Origin: Flavonifractor sp. An112
Lineage (GTDB): Bacteria; Bacillota; Clostridia; Oscillospirales; Oscillospiraceae
Length of the DNA stretch: 64,000 bases
Assembly: GCF_002161085.1 (NCBI RefSeq)
Contig: NZ_NFLU01000004.1
Location: forward strand, 179,984 to 243,983
Reading direction: 5' to 3'
Shown here: positions 40,104 through 49,105 of the stretch, piece by piece
Layout of the letters: every line of letters starts with the position of its first letter
Numbering within the stretch: position 1 is the stretch's first letter
Notes under the pieces: generated by a model
Database searches by the model: none
What the model saw: the letters and a program-made list of their open reading frames with translations, nothing else
Told to the model about the DNA's origin: nothing
Translations under genes and position numbers: made by a program

Positions 40104-41753
40104 ATGAAAAGGCGCAGAATCTTATCCTGGTTGCTTTCCGTGCTGATGCTGGCGGCGATCTTTGTGCCTGCCGGAAGTATCGCCCAGGCGGCGGGCAGCG
40201 AGATTTCCGTGTATGTGGATGGGGAGAAGCTGACCTTCGATCAGCCGCCCATCGCCCAGAACGGGCGGGTGCTGGTGCCCTTCCGGGCCATTTTCGAGAA
40301 GCTGGGCGCTACAGTGGAGTGGGTACCAGAATATCAGGGAGTGGCGGCCCAGAGGGGCGATACCCTGATTGCCATGCAGTTGGGGAAAAATGTGCTGGCA
40401 AAGCAGGTGGGCGACGGTCAGGCCCAGTACTTCGAGTTGGATGTAGCTCCTATAGCTCTCAACGGCCGGACCCTGGTGCCCGTCCGGGCGGTGTCTGAGT
40501 CGTTGGACTGCAACGTGCAGTGGGACGGGGCCAACAACCGAGTGGTCATCACCTCCGGCGGCCAGTCGGCTGCCGCCGACCAAAACCGGGTGTACAAGGA
40601 CATCACCTACAAGGAGGTCCGGAGCAGGGCGGTGTTTGACGGGGACATCCTCTACTTCTCCTTCGGGGGGCAGACCACGCTCTACCGGTATGACGGCGTC
40701 TCCGTCACCTCCTTCAACGCGGCGGTCTATCCCGCTGAGATCATTCCCTACGACGGGAAGGTCTACTACCATGGGAGCGGCAGCAATCAGGCCGTCTACC
40801 GCATCGATCCCGCCACCGGCGCCCGGTCCATCGTATTCAATCAGGACGGGAAACTGGAGATCGCGCAGATGATGATTTACCGGGACTATCTGGTAGTCAC
40901 CGGCGAGAACGAGAACTCGGTGTACGCCGTGGACCTGAACACCGGCAGCAGCAGGCAGCTCTACCACAACGATGGGCTGTCCAATTACATCAATATGACG
41001 GCTGCGGGCGGCAAGATCTATCTCAGCGACTACTTCTATTCCAATGCCGCCTGGTCCCACTCCATCATTGAGGCCGATCCGGCCACCGGCGCCAGCCGGA
41101 CTCTATATGACAACGTGGGGAGCGATCTCTTCTGCGCAGCGGACGGCTCGGGCATCTACTTTGATGACGACGGCGCCTATTACTTCCACAACGCCTCCAC
41201 CGGCGTCCGTCAGAGTGTCAGCGAGAGCAGCTACAACGCTGCCGAGAATGGTTTCCGGCAGGCCAACGTCTATACCTGGACGGCGGATTGGCAGTATGGT
41301 CACAGCCAGACCAAGGTGGTGCGGGTCAACCGCAGCACCGACCTCCAGGAGGTGCTCTATCAGGGCAGCTACCAGTGCAGATGCCTGGCCAACAACGACT
41401 CCAAGGTGGTCTTTCTTGAGAGCCAGAGCGGCTTTACTGCCGGGTCCAGCTCCTGGGGCGCTACCTCCATCTATATTATGGACAGTAACGGCAGCAACGT
41501 GAAAGAGATATTCAACAACGGTACCAGTACCTCCGGCGGCAGCAGTTCCGGCAGCGGCGGCTCCGCCGTGGGCTCTGAGCCCTGCGCCGTCTGCGGCGGA
41601 GACGGAATGGTGACCTGCCCCTATTGCAGAGGCACCGGTCAGGGGCAGTCTATCTCCGTCATGGGGATCGAGACCCCTCAGAAGTGTACCTACTGCGGCG
41701 GAACCGGCCAGAGGCTGTGCAGCGGCTGTGGCGGTTCCGGTGTCAAAAACTAG
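40104..41753 (+). CDS. Secreted CuAO-stalk protein with DnaJ-type zinc repeats
   Basis: A 549-residue exported protein. The signal peptide ends near residue 30 (QAAG). Residues about 35-150 are a copper-amine-oxidase N-terminal-like stalk domain (LVPFRAIFEKLGATVEW and LVPVRAVSESLDCNVQW). The middle (about 165-470) looks like a DUF5050-type beta-propeller (YRYDGVSV, YRIDPATGAR, YAVDLNTGSS, IEADPATGAS). A Ser/Gly linker leads to four CxxCxGxG repeats (CAVCGGDG, CPYCRGTG, CTYCGGTG, CSGCGGSG) like the zinc region of DnaJ. That end is unusual for an exported protein. Confidence 0.82.
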   Translation: MKRRRILSWLLSVLMLAAIFVPAGSIAQAAGSEISVYVDGEKLTFDQPPIAQNGRVLVPFRAIFEKLGATVEWVPEYQGVAAQRGDTLIAMQLGKNVLAKQVGDGQAQYFELDVAPIALNGRTLVPVRAVSESLDCNVQWDGANNRVVITSGGQSAAADQNRVYKDITYKEVRSRAVFDGDILYFSFGGQTTLYRYDGVSVTSFNAAVYPAEIIPYDGKVYYHGSGSNQAVYRIDPATGARSIVFNQDGKLEIAQMMIYRDYLVVTGENENSVYAVDLNTGSSRQLYHNDGLSNYINMTAAGGKIYLSDYFYSNAAWSHSIIEADPATGASRTLYDNVGSDLFCAADGSGIYFDDDGAYYFHNASTGVRQSVSESSYNAAENGFRQANVYTWTADWQYGHSQTKVVRVNRSTDLQEVLYQGSYQCRCLANNDSKVVFLESQSGFTAGSSSWGATSIYIMDSNGSNVKEIFNNGTSTSGGSSSGSGGSAVGSEPCAVCGGDGMVTCPYCRGTGQGQSISVMGIETPQKCTYCGGTGQRLCSGCGGSGVKN

Positions 41754-41761
41754 ATCAGATC

Positions 41762-41800
41762 AAAGAGAGAGGCAGGACGAAATGTCCTGCCTCTCTCTTT
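41762..41800. terminator. Bidirectional terminator
   Basis: AAAGAGAGAGGCAGGAC and GTCCTGCCTCTCTCTTT form a 17 bp symmetrical stem around GAAAT. It ends genes on both strands. Confidence 0.9.
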
Positions 41801-43244
41801 ATCCAGGTGTGGTGCTGCGGCAGCGGGTGACCTCAAAGCCGCCGGTGGAGGTGCGTCCTCCCGCCAGAGTGCGGGTGGCGTAGTCGTTGAAATGCCACCA
41901 CTCCGACTCCAGGGGCGTCATGCCCGCCTTGCGGAAGTAGTCCCGCAGGGCGATGGCCGGGTCATTCATGGTGGAAGCCAGGGTTGTTTCGCCGGGACCG
42001 GTGGTGGAGGCCGCCGCCATGCTCAGTTCATGGATGGGGGTGGGCATTTCGTACTCCTGATAGTCCACCGGTACCAGATAGGTGTGGCCGCCGGTGGTAC
42101 GGGTCTCGGTGCGGGATACCTTCACCAGGCTTACATCCACCGCAAAACCCTTCTGATGGTTGGAGTAGCCAGTGTTGATGAAATAGGTCATGGACCAGGG
42201 CTTTGTGGTGATGCCCGCCTTGACATCAGGATCACGCTCCGCCAGGGCGGTCAATGCCTTGACCACCGCCTGCTGGGTGGCATAAGGCCGGTAGGCCTCG
42301 TATAGCTTCAGACTGTTGCCCTGGGCCAGGGCCTTCTGCTGGGCAGCGCAGATCTTTTTGGCGGTGGCGTAGAGCACCGGCATGAGGAACTGCTCCTCAT
42401 CAAAGCGGGGGTTATACACCTTGCCCTGGTAGAGGGCCTGGCCGGTGATACCGGGGATATCTTTACCCGAGCTGGTGTACCGGGAGGCATAAGCGTTGGT
42501 GGCGTCATATACGATAGAAGGGACCACGTCGGGCAGATTGATCATGCACAGGCGATGGTCCACCCAGCCGGTTCCGTAGCCGGAGGATACCCTCCACCAG
42601 TTTCCTTTTTCTTCTAAGATAGTAAAGGAAGTACCGGCGGGCAGCACCGCGGCGGCCCCGGCATAGGGATCGGCGGCGGGCTGGGCCTCGGAAAGCTGAG
42701 TCGTGGCCTGGGCCTGAACAGGGGAGGGCAGGGGACTGGCTTCCGGAGTGGGCGAGACGGACGGCTCCGCGGCTGGTGTCTGCGAAAGGGCCGGCTCTGG
42801 TGCGGAAGAACCAGAGGGCTCCGGTTCAGCGGAGAGGGCAGGTGTTGGAGCAGGTGTGGGAGAAGGCGTCACAACAGGCGTGGGGGAGGGGGTGGCTGTG
42901 GGGGTAGGTGTGGGCGCGGGAATGGCGGCCCACAGGCCCTGTTCTACCGCGGCATAGCCGGTGGCGCCGTAGACCGGCAGCTCCAGCCCGCCGGTCAGCT
43001 TGGGGACGTTCCGGTCCAGGGTATGGTCCTCATCCCACACAGGTATGGTTGGGGTGGGGGTTGGTGTAGGCTCCGCGCTGGGGGTGGGAGAAGGCTCCGG
43101 AGTGGTCGAGGGGATGGGAGTCTGCGTGGGGGAGGGCGAGGGTGAAGGAGGCGTTGAGGAAGGTTCCGGCTGTGGGGCGCCGCAGGCGGCCAGACCGGCC
43201 AGCGGTGCCAGGGCGCACAGCAGAGCGGCAGCGCGTCTCATCAT
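41799..43244 (-). CDS. VanY-like D-Ala-D-Ala carboxypeptidase lipoprotein
   Basis: A 481-residue exported peptidase. The lipobox LAGLAAC anchors it after residue about 20. A long linker (about 22-190) is made of Pro/Thr/Ser repeats such as PTPTPTATPSPTP, interrupted by a short globular piece (TGGLELPVYGATGYAAVEQ). An SH3-like segment follows (AVLPAGTSFTILEEKGNWWR, GTGWVDHRL). The M15B domain has the zinc motif SNHQKGFAVDVS and ESEWWHFND. It trims peptidoglycan stem peptides. I start at 43244, with AAGGAG 7 bp upstream. Confidence 0.87.
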   Translation of the reverse strand: MMRRAAALLCALAPLAGLAACGAPQPEPSSTPPSPSPSPTQTPIPSTTPEPSPTPSAEPTPTPTPTIPVWDEDHTLDRNVPKLTGGLELPVYGATGYAAVEQGLWAAIPAPTPTPTATPSPTPVVTPSPTPAPTPALSAEPEPSGSSAPEPALSQTPAAEPSVSPTPEASPLPSPVQAQATTQLSEAQPAADPYAGAAAVLPAGTSFTILEEKGNWWRVSSGYGTGWVDHRLCMINLPDVVPSIVYDATNAYASRYTSSGKDIPGITGQALYQGKVYNPRFDEEQFLMPVLYATAKKICAAQQKALAQGNSLKLYEAYRPYATQQAVVKALTALAERDPDVKAGITTKPWSMTYFINTGYSNHQKGFAVDVSLVKVSRTETRTTGGHTYLVPVDYQEYEMPTPIHELSMAAASTTGPGETTLASTMNDPAIALRDYFRKAGMTPLESEWWHFNDYATRTLAGGRTSTGGFEVTRCRSTTPG

Positions 43245-43256
43245 ACCCATTCTCCT

Positions 43257-43670
43257 TTATTGTTCCAGCGTCTCAACCACACGGCTGAGCACAGTGGCGG
43301 CCTCGGCCCGGGTGGAGGCGGCCAACGGCATCAGAGCATTGCCGCTGCCGCCCTGGAACAGCCCGGCGGCGGAGGTGCGGGCGGCGGCTTCCAGGGCCCA
43401 GAAGGCAATGTCGCCGTCATCGGCAAAGCCCAGGCCGTTTTCGTCGGGCAGGTCCAGGCAGCGGTCGATGATGGTCATCATCTCCTGCCGGGTAATGGGT
43501 CGATCAGGGGCAAAGATGTTTTCATCGGAGCCAGCCACCAGGCCCAGTCGGACGGCCTGATGGATGTAGTCGGCGGCCCAAGTGCCTTCCACGTCAGCAA
43601 AGAGGGGCTCCTCCACACCTTCGGGTGCCTGAGGCAGAGCATTCTTCTGCGCCAGGGCAGTGTACAGCAT
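43257..43670 (-). CDS. SLH-domain protein, probably 5'-truncated
   Basis: A 137-residue frame consisting almost only of SLH motifs: the tail of a first one (MLYTALAQ), a full second one (FADVEGTWAADYIHQAVRLG through ITRQEMMTIID) and a third (FADDGDIAFWALEAAA through STRAEAATVLSRV). There is no signal peptide. The frame continues upstream without a stop or a start codon (EKIAEFTAM in front of the first Met), so it looks like the end of a longer gene whose 5' part was lost. It ends 6 bp before the ribosome-site-linked VanY-like gene and may still drive its transcription. Confidence 0.6.
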   Translation of the reverse strand: MLYTALAQKNALPQAPEGVEEPLFADVEGTWAADYIHQAVRLGLVAGSDENIFAPDRPITRQEMMTIIDRCLDLPDENGLGFADDGDIAFWALEAAARTSAAGLFQGGSGNALMPLAASTRAEAATVLSRVVETLEQ

Positions 43671-43852
43671 AGCGGTAAATTCCGCAATTTTTTCAACTGG
43701 TGGGAAAAAGGATGGAAAAACTCCGCCGGATATGATATGATAAAAACTAACCGCCCTGACGCAGTATACCGCGTACAGGGGCGATGTACCGGGGACGAAC
43801 TCATTTTCAAACGGGTTTCGATTCCCAAAAATCGTGAATGGAGGAAGTCGTT

Positions 43853-44701
43853 TTGAGCTATTTGATGGCCATCCTCATGGGGATCATCCAGGGTGTGGCG
43901 GAGTTTCTGCCCATCTCCAGCTCCGGCCACCTGGCCCTGTTCCAGCAGTTCTTCGGTATGGAGAACATAGAAGAAAAGTACATGATGTTTACGGTTATGC
44001 TCCACTTCGGTACCCTGATCTCGGTGCTGGTGGTCTACTGGAAGGAAGTGGTGGAGATGATCCGGGAGTTCTTCCTGGGCATCGCCGCCCTGGCAGGGAA
44101 GGACACCGGTACTCCGCCGCCTCCCGCCCGGCGGATGGTAATGCTCATTATCATCGCCACCCTGCCCCTGTTTATAATGGTGCTGCTCCAGGATGCGGTA
44201 AACGCTCTGTTTGCCAGTTCCATTATGGTGTCCATTGCGCTGCTGGCCACCGGCTTTATCCTTTTTTTCTCTGACCGGCTGGCTCATGGTCGCAAGACCG
44301 CCAAGAACGCCACCGTGGTGGACGCTCTCATCGTGGGCTGCGGCCAGGCGCTGGCGGTGATCCCCGGCCTGTCCCGCTCCGGTACCACCATCTCCGTGGG
44401 TATGCTGCGGGGCTTTGACCGGGCCTTTGCCGTCCGCTTTTCCTTCCTCATGTCCCTGCCCGCCATTGTGGGCGCCAATATCCTGGAGCTGAAGGACGCG
44501 GCGGAGAGCGGCTTTGTAACCTCTGAACTGCCCATGTACCTGGTGGGTGTGGCGGTGGCTGCCGTGGTAGGCTATTTCGCCATTCGGTTGGTCAAGAGCC
44601 TGTCCGACAAGGGCAAGTTCGGCAAGTTCGCCTACTACTGCTGGGCGGTGGGCCTGGGCAGCCTGATTGCCGGAATTGTAAAGACTGTGGTGCTGAAATA
44701 A
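43853..44701 (+). CDS. uppP: Undecaprenyl-diphosphatase
   Basis: Recycles the C55 lipid carrier (BacA/UppP family). The 282-residue membrane protein begins with the family motif GIIQGVAEFLPISSSGHLAL and has the second catalytic region GLSRSGTTISVGMLRG, with about eight membrane segments. I choose the TTG at 43853 because GGAGG lies 8 bp upstream and gives the usual N-terminus; an ATG at 43838 is an alternative. Related in function to the WecA/TagO and VanY-like genes in this window. It can also give bacitracin tolerance. Confidence 0.93.
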   Translation: MSYLMAILMGIIQGVAEFLPISSSGHLALFQQFFGMENIEEKYMMFTVMLHFGTLISVLVVYWKEVVEMIREFFLGIAALAGKDTGTPPPPARRMVMLIIIATLPLFIMVLLQDAVNALFASSIMVSIALLATGFILFFSDRLAHGRKTAKNATVVDALIVGCGQALAVIPGLSRSGTTISVGMLRGFDRAFAVRFSFLMSLPAIVGANILELKDAAESGFVTSELPMYLVGVAVAAVVGYFAIRLVKSLSDKGKFGKFAYYCWAVGLGSLIAGIVKTVVLK

Positions 44702-44750
44702 GCACTGCCGCTGTAAAGCGGAAAACCCGACCCTGAAAGGATCTGATACC

Positions 44751-47408
44751 ATGGCCACAGCAAAAAAGAAAAGCACGGGAGGAAAGCGTACCACTGCAAA
44801 CCGGTCTACCTCTTCCCGTACAACTGCTAGCCGGAAAAAAGCCGCCTCCCGTCCGGTGCGCCGGGAGGTGGGGGCTGTGGTGTGTCTGCTGCTGGCCATC
44901 TTCGCCGCGCTGGGCTACTTCCACATCCAGGCCATCTTCATCGACTTCTTCTGCGGGCTGGTGAAGGGGCTGATCGGCTACGGCTATCTGCTGCTGCCTC
45001 CCATGCTGTTGGTGGCCAGCGGTATTCTGGCCTTCCATCGGGGCCGCCCGGTGCGGCTGCGGGTGTGGTGCGCTCTGCTGCTGCCGGTGCTGGCAGGCGG
45101 CTTCTTCCACCTGCTGCTGGCCCAGGCTGCCTATGCCTGGGATATGAAGCTGCCGGAACTGCTCTGGAAACAGGGCGAGGCTTTGGCCAGCGGCGGTGTG
45201 ATCAGCGGTGTGATTGCACTGGGTCTCACGGCTGTGTTCAGCAAGATCGGCGCCGGTATCATTTTTGTGCTGCTGGCTGTGATCCTGGTTATGGTGTGCT
45301 TCCATATTTCTCCCACCGATGTGGTGGACAGGCTTCGCAGCCGTCCGGAGTACGAGGAGGAGGAGATCCCCGAGCCCCGTCCCCGCCGGAAGAAAGCCGA
45401 GCGTGAGCCGGAACCTGTCCGGGAGGGCCGCAGACAGCAGCCCCAGATCGACATCCCGGTGGACGACGGTCCCCTGGTGGGCAAGAAGCGGGAGCCCAAG
45501 CCCATTGAGAAGAAGGAGCGCTTCTTCAACCGCAAGCCTTCGGTGCCCACCCCCGACCAGGTGCTGACCGGCACTACCCAGGCCCAGACGGAGGCGCCGG
45601 AGGAGGAGGCTCTGCCCTTTGCCGCCCCGGCAGAGATCCGGCATGAAGCCGTCCAGCCCCAGCCTGTGGTCCAGCCGGAGCCGGAACCCATTCCGGAGAC
45701 TCAGCCTGTGCCTGAGATCGTGCGGGAGCCCGCCGTGCCCCCCACCTCCGCCAAGGCCCGCCAGAAGGAGGAGACCGCCCAGGCTGCCGCCGAGGTGGCC
45801 CAGGACATTGCCCGAAGCCTGGAGGAAGAGCCTGTGGCTTACCAGTATCCCCCTGTCTCGCTGTTGACGGAAGGGGAGGGGGTATCCAGCTCCGATGTGG
45901 CGGGGGAGCTGCGGGTCAATCAGGCCCGTCTGTCTGATACCATCCGCTCCTTCGGCATCGACGCCAGCATCTCCAACGTGACCCGGGGCCCCTCGGTGAC
46001 CCGGTATGAGCTGGAGCTGGATCAGGGCGTGCGGCTCAACAAGCTGACCAACCTGGCCGACGACATCGCTCTGGCTCTGGGCGCCACCGGCGTGCGTATC
46101 GCCCCCATCCCCAACCAAATCTCCATGGTGGGCATCGAGGTACCCAACCGCTTGGTGTCCCCAGTGTACATCCACGACGTCATCGATTCCCGGGAATTTA
46201 GGGACAACCCCTCCAAGGTATCCTTTGCCGTGGGCAAGGACATCGGCGGCAACAATATTGTGGGCAATATCGCCAAGCTGCCCCACCTGCTGATCGCCGG
46301 TACTACCGGCTCCGGTAAGTCGGTGTGTACCAACTCCCTCATTATCTCCCTGCTGTACAAGGCCACCCCGGAGGAGGTCCGCCTCATCATGGTGGACCCC
46401 AAGATGGTGGAGCTGGGCATCTACAACGGCATTCCCCATCTGCTCATCCCGGTGGTTACCGACCCCAAGAAGGCCGCCGGCGCCCTCCAATGGGCGGTGG
46501 TGGAGATGATGAAGCGATACCGGGCGTTCTCCGAGATCGGTGTCCGGGACCTGGCCTCCTACAATGCCCACGCCGCCAAGACCGACGACATGGAGAAGAT
46601 GCCCCAGATTGTGGTGGTCATCGACGAGCTGGCCGACCTGATGCTGGTGGCCGCCAAGGAGGTGGAGGAATCCATCTGCCGGGTGGCCCAGATGGGTCGT
46701 GCCGCCGGTATGCACCTCATCATCGCCACCCAGCGGCCCTCTGCCGACGTGATCACCGGCCTGATGAAGGCCAACATCCCCAGCCGTATCGCCTTCGCCG
46801 TGGCCTCCTCTCTGGAGTCCCGTATTATTCTTGATACCACCGGCGCGGAAAAGCTGGTGGGCCGGGGCGATATGCTGTATTTCCCCCTGGGTTCCGGCAA
46901 GCCCCAGCGTGTTCAGGGCTGCCTGATCTCCGATGAGGAGGTGGCCGCCGTGGTGGGCTTCATCAAGCAGAACAGCGGCGGGGCCGAGTACGATCAGGAG
47001 ATCATGCACGACATCGAAAAGCACGCCGCCGAGAAGGAAAAGGGCTCCAAGGGCGTGGGCGGCTCCGAACCCGAGGATGTGGGAGACGACTACGACGAGC
47101 TGCTGCCTGCCGCCATCGAAGTGGTGGTGGAGACCGGTATGGCCTCGGTGTCCATGCTCCAGCGGCGGCTCAAGCTGGGCTATTCCCGTGCCGCCCGTCT
47201 GGTGGACCAGATGGAGGAGAAGGGGGTCGTTGGACCCTTTGAGGGCTCCAAGCCCCGACAGGTGCTTATCAGCAAGGAACAGTGGCAGGAGATGCAGTTC
47301 AAGCAGGACATGGCCGGCAGTGCGCCGGAGCCGGTGCCTGATGAACTGGAGTTTGAGGGGGACGCCATTCCCCAGAGCCGGGATATGCCCCCCTTTGATA
47401 TGGAGTGA
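44751..47408 (+). CDS. ftsK: DNA translocase FtsK/SpoIIIE
   Basis: A septum-located ATPase that pumps DNA during division or into the forespore. The 885-residue protein has a basic N-terminus, four hydrophobic segments (about 40-180), a Pro/Glu-rich linker (about 200-370), the motor domain with Walker A GTTGSGKSVCTNSLI, VDPKMVELGIYNGIPHL and IVVVIDELADLM, and a C-terminal winged helix gamma domain (MASVSMLQRRLKLGYSRAAR) that reads polarity sequences. In a spore former it may serve as SpoIIIE. Confidence 0.94.
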   Translation: MATAKKKSTGGKRTTANRSTSSRTTASRKKAASRPVRREVGAVVCLLLAIFAALGYFHIQAIFIDFFCGLVKGLIGYGYLLLPPMLLVASGILAFHRGRPVRLRVWCALLLPVLAGGFFHLLLAQAAYAWDMKLPELLWKQGEALASGGVISGVIALGLTAVFSKIGAGIIFVLLAVILVMVCFHISPTDVVDRLRSRPEYEEEEIPEPRPRRKKAEREPEPVREGRRQQPQIDIPVDDGPLVGKKREPKPIEKKERFFNRKPSVPTPDQVLTGTTQAQTEAPEEEALPFAAPAEIRHEAVQPQPVVQPEPEPIPETQPVPEIVREPAVPPTSAKARQKEETAQAAAEVAQDIARSLEEEPVAYQYPPVSLLTEGEGVSSSDVAGELRVNQARLSDTIRSFGIDASISNVTRGPSVTRYELELDQGVRLNKLTNLADDIALALGATGVRIAPIPNQISMVGIEVPNRLVSPVYIHDVIDSREFRDNPSKVSFAVGKDIGGNNIVGNIAKLPHLLIAGTTGSGKSVCTNSLIISLLYKATPEEVRLIMVDPKMVELGIYNGIPHLLIPVVTDPKKAAGALQWAVVEMMKRYRAFSEIGVRDLASYNAHAAKTDDMEKMPQIVVVIDELADLMLVAAKEVEESICRVAQMGRAAGMHLIIATQRPSADVITGLMKANIPSRIAFAVASSLESRIILDTTGAEKLVGRGDMLYFPLGSGKPQRVQGCLISDEEVAAVVGFIKQNSGGAEYDQEIMHDIEKHAAEKEKGSKGVGGSEPEDVGDDYDELLPAAIEVVVETGMASVSMLQRRLKLGYSRAARLVDQMEEKGVVGPFEGSKPRQVLISKEQWQEMQFKQDMAGSAPEPVPDELEFEGDAIPQSRDMPPFDME

Positions 47409-47413
47409 TGGGA

Positions 47414-47821
47414 ATGGAGCAGTTTGTAATCCGTCCCGCCGACGAGGGGGCCGGTGAGGCCATCCACGCCGGACTGCGGGCCTATAACCGGAAGTTTGTG
47501 CCGGATACGGCGGATCTGTCCCTGGTGGTTATCGACCAGGCCAGGCGGATCATCGGCGGCTGCGATGCCTTCCGGATGGGGGAGCTGGCCATGCTGGATG
47601 TGCTGTGGGTGGCAGAGGACCACCGAGGCGCCGGTCTGGGCGCCTGCATCCTGGAGCAGCTGGAGGAGAACGCAGCCCGGCAGGGCGCCAAGCGGCTGGA
47701 GCTGAATACCTTCGGCTTTCAGGCCCCCCGCTTCTATGAGAAGATGGGCTACCACCGCTTCGGTGCGGTAGAGCAGGGGACCGGCAGCTACGGCCACTAT
47801 TTCTATGTCAAAGAGCTGTAA
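47414..47821 (+). CDS. GNAT family N-acetyltransferase
   Basis: A 135-residue acetyltransferase with the acetyl-CoA loop EDHRGAGLGACILEQLE and the end FQAPRFYEKMGYHRFG. The start at 47414 is chosen for spacing to GGAG; an ATG at 47408 is an alternative. It touches the ftsK stop and is probably read from the same transcript. Substrate unknown. Confidence 0.85.
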   Translation: MEQFVIRPADEGAGEAIHAGLRAYNRKFVPDTADLSLVVIDQARRIIGGCDAFRMGELAMLDVLWVAEDHRGAGLGACILEQLEENAARQGAKRLELNTFGFQAPRFYEKMGYHRFGAVEQGTGSYGHYFYVKEL

Positions 47822-47830
47822 TCAAATCAA

Positions 47831-47868
47831 ACAAGAGGAGCGCAGTCGCCGGACTGCGCTCCTCTTGT
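47831..47868. terminator. Bidirectional terminator
   Basis: ACAAGAGGAGCGCAGTC and GACTGCGCTCCTCTTGT form a perfect 17 bp stem with a 4-base loop between converging genes. It lacks a long T-run. Confidence 0.75.
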
Positions 47869-47894
47869 ATGTATGGGTAAGGGTTTGTGGGAGA

Positions 47895-49073
47895 TCAGAA
47901 GTTGACTTCTTCACCGTAGTAGATGCAGGTGAAGAGCTTGGCCATGGTCTCGGGATCGATGGGACGGGGGTTGGAGCCGGTGCAGGCGTCGCCCACCGCG
48001 TTGGTGGCGATGGCGGTCAGCTTCTCCTTGAACTCGTCCTCGATGATGCCGAAGTCCTTCAGGGTGTTGGGGATGCCCATGGCGTCGTTCATGGAGCGGA
48101 TCTTGGCACGCAGGCCCTCCACGCACTCCTCCACGGTGCCGGTGATGCCCATGGTCTTCGCGATGTCAGCATAGCGCTCCGCCACGCCGGGCGCTTTCGC
48201 GTTGTAGGCGATGACGTAGGGCAGGTACATGGCGTTGGCCAGGCCATGGGTGATGTGGCCGGTGGAGAAGGCGGCGCCGGTCTTGTGGGCCATGGAGTGA
48301 ACGATGCCCAGCAGAGCGTTGGAGAAAGCCATACCGGCCAGGCACTGACCGTAGTGCATCTCCTCACGGCAAGTCATGTCGCCGTTGTAGGACTTGATGA
48401 GATCATGGTTCACAATGTCAATGGCCTTCAGGGCCAGAGGATCGGTAAAGACGGTGTGCAGGGTGGACACATAGGCCTCGATGGCGTGGGTCAGAGCGTC
48501 CATGCCGGTGTGAGCCACCAGCTTGGGGGGCATGGTCTCGGCCAGGGCGGGGTCGATGATGGCCACGTCGGGAGTGATGTTGAAGTCGGCCAGAGGATAC
48601 TTGATGCCCTTCTGGTAGTCGGTGATGACGGAGAAGGCGGTAACCTCGGTGGCGGTGCCGGAGGTGGAGGGGATGGCGCAGAACTTGGCCTTCTGACGCA
48701 GCTCGGGGAAGGAGAAGGGGGTGATCAGATCCTCAAAGGTGGTCTCGGGATACTCATAGAAGGCCCACATGGCCTTGGCGGCGTCGATGGGGGAACCGCC
48801 GCCCATGGAGATGATCCAGTCGGGCTGGAACTCCCGCATGACGGCAGCGCCGCTCATGACGGTTTCCACAGAGGGGTCGGGCTCCACGTTCTCGATGAGC
48901 TTGGTCTCAATGCCGGCCTCCTTCAGGTAGGCCACCGCCTTGTCAACAAAGCCGAACCGCTTCATGGAGCCGCCGCCCAGCACCAGTACCGCGCGGGTAC
49001 CCTTCAGGTTTTTCAGATTTTCCAGGGCGTTGGGGCCGTAATAGATGTCTCTGGGAAGGGTAAAACGGGACAT
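47895..49073 (-). CDS. Iron-containing alcohol dehydrogenase
   Basis: A 392-residue group III alcohol dehydrogenase using NAD(P)H. The cofactor motif is ISMGGGSPIDAAKAMW, followed by IPSTSGTATEVT. The metal site uses an Asp in ITPDVAIID-region helices and the histidines in GIVHSMAHKTGAAFSTGHITHG. Likely converts an aldehyde to an alcohol (butanol- or ethanol-type) and so reoxidises NADH in fermentation. The ATG at 49073 follows CGGAGG. A strong promoter and a Rex-like palindrome lie upstream. Confidence 0.92.
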   Translation of the reverse strand: MSRFTLPRDIYYGPNALENLKNLKGTRAVLVLGGGSMKRFGFVDKAVAYLKEAGIETKLIENVEPDPSVETVMSGAAVMREFQPDWIISMGGGSPIDAAKAMWAFYEYPETTFEDLITPFSFPELRQKAKFCAIPSTSGTATEVTAFSVITDYQKGIKYPLADFNITPDVAIIDPALAETMPPKLVAHTGMDALTHAIEAYVSTLHTVFTDPLALKAIDIVNHDLIKSYNGDMTCREEMHYGQCLAGMAFSNALLGIVHSMAHKTGAAFSTGHITHGLANAMYLPYVIAYNAKAPGVAERYADIAKTMGITGTVEECVEGLRAKIRSMNDAMGIPNTLKDFGIIEDEFKEKLTAIATNAVGDACTGSNPRPIDPETMAKLFTCIYYGEEVNF

Positions 49074-49105
49074 GATCAGTACCTCCGTATGTCTCAATCA
49101 ATTTT

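Noticed and set aside
42700..43200. Possible CRISPR or DNA tandem array
   Set aside because: The repeats are codon repeats for Pro/Thr/Ser in the VanY-like linker, without constant spacers.
44592..47024. An 810-codon minus-strand frame
   Set aside because: Antisense to ftsK, with no motif and no ribosome site; the sense strand encodes an unmistakable FtsK.
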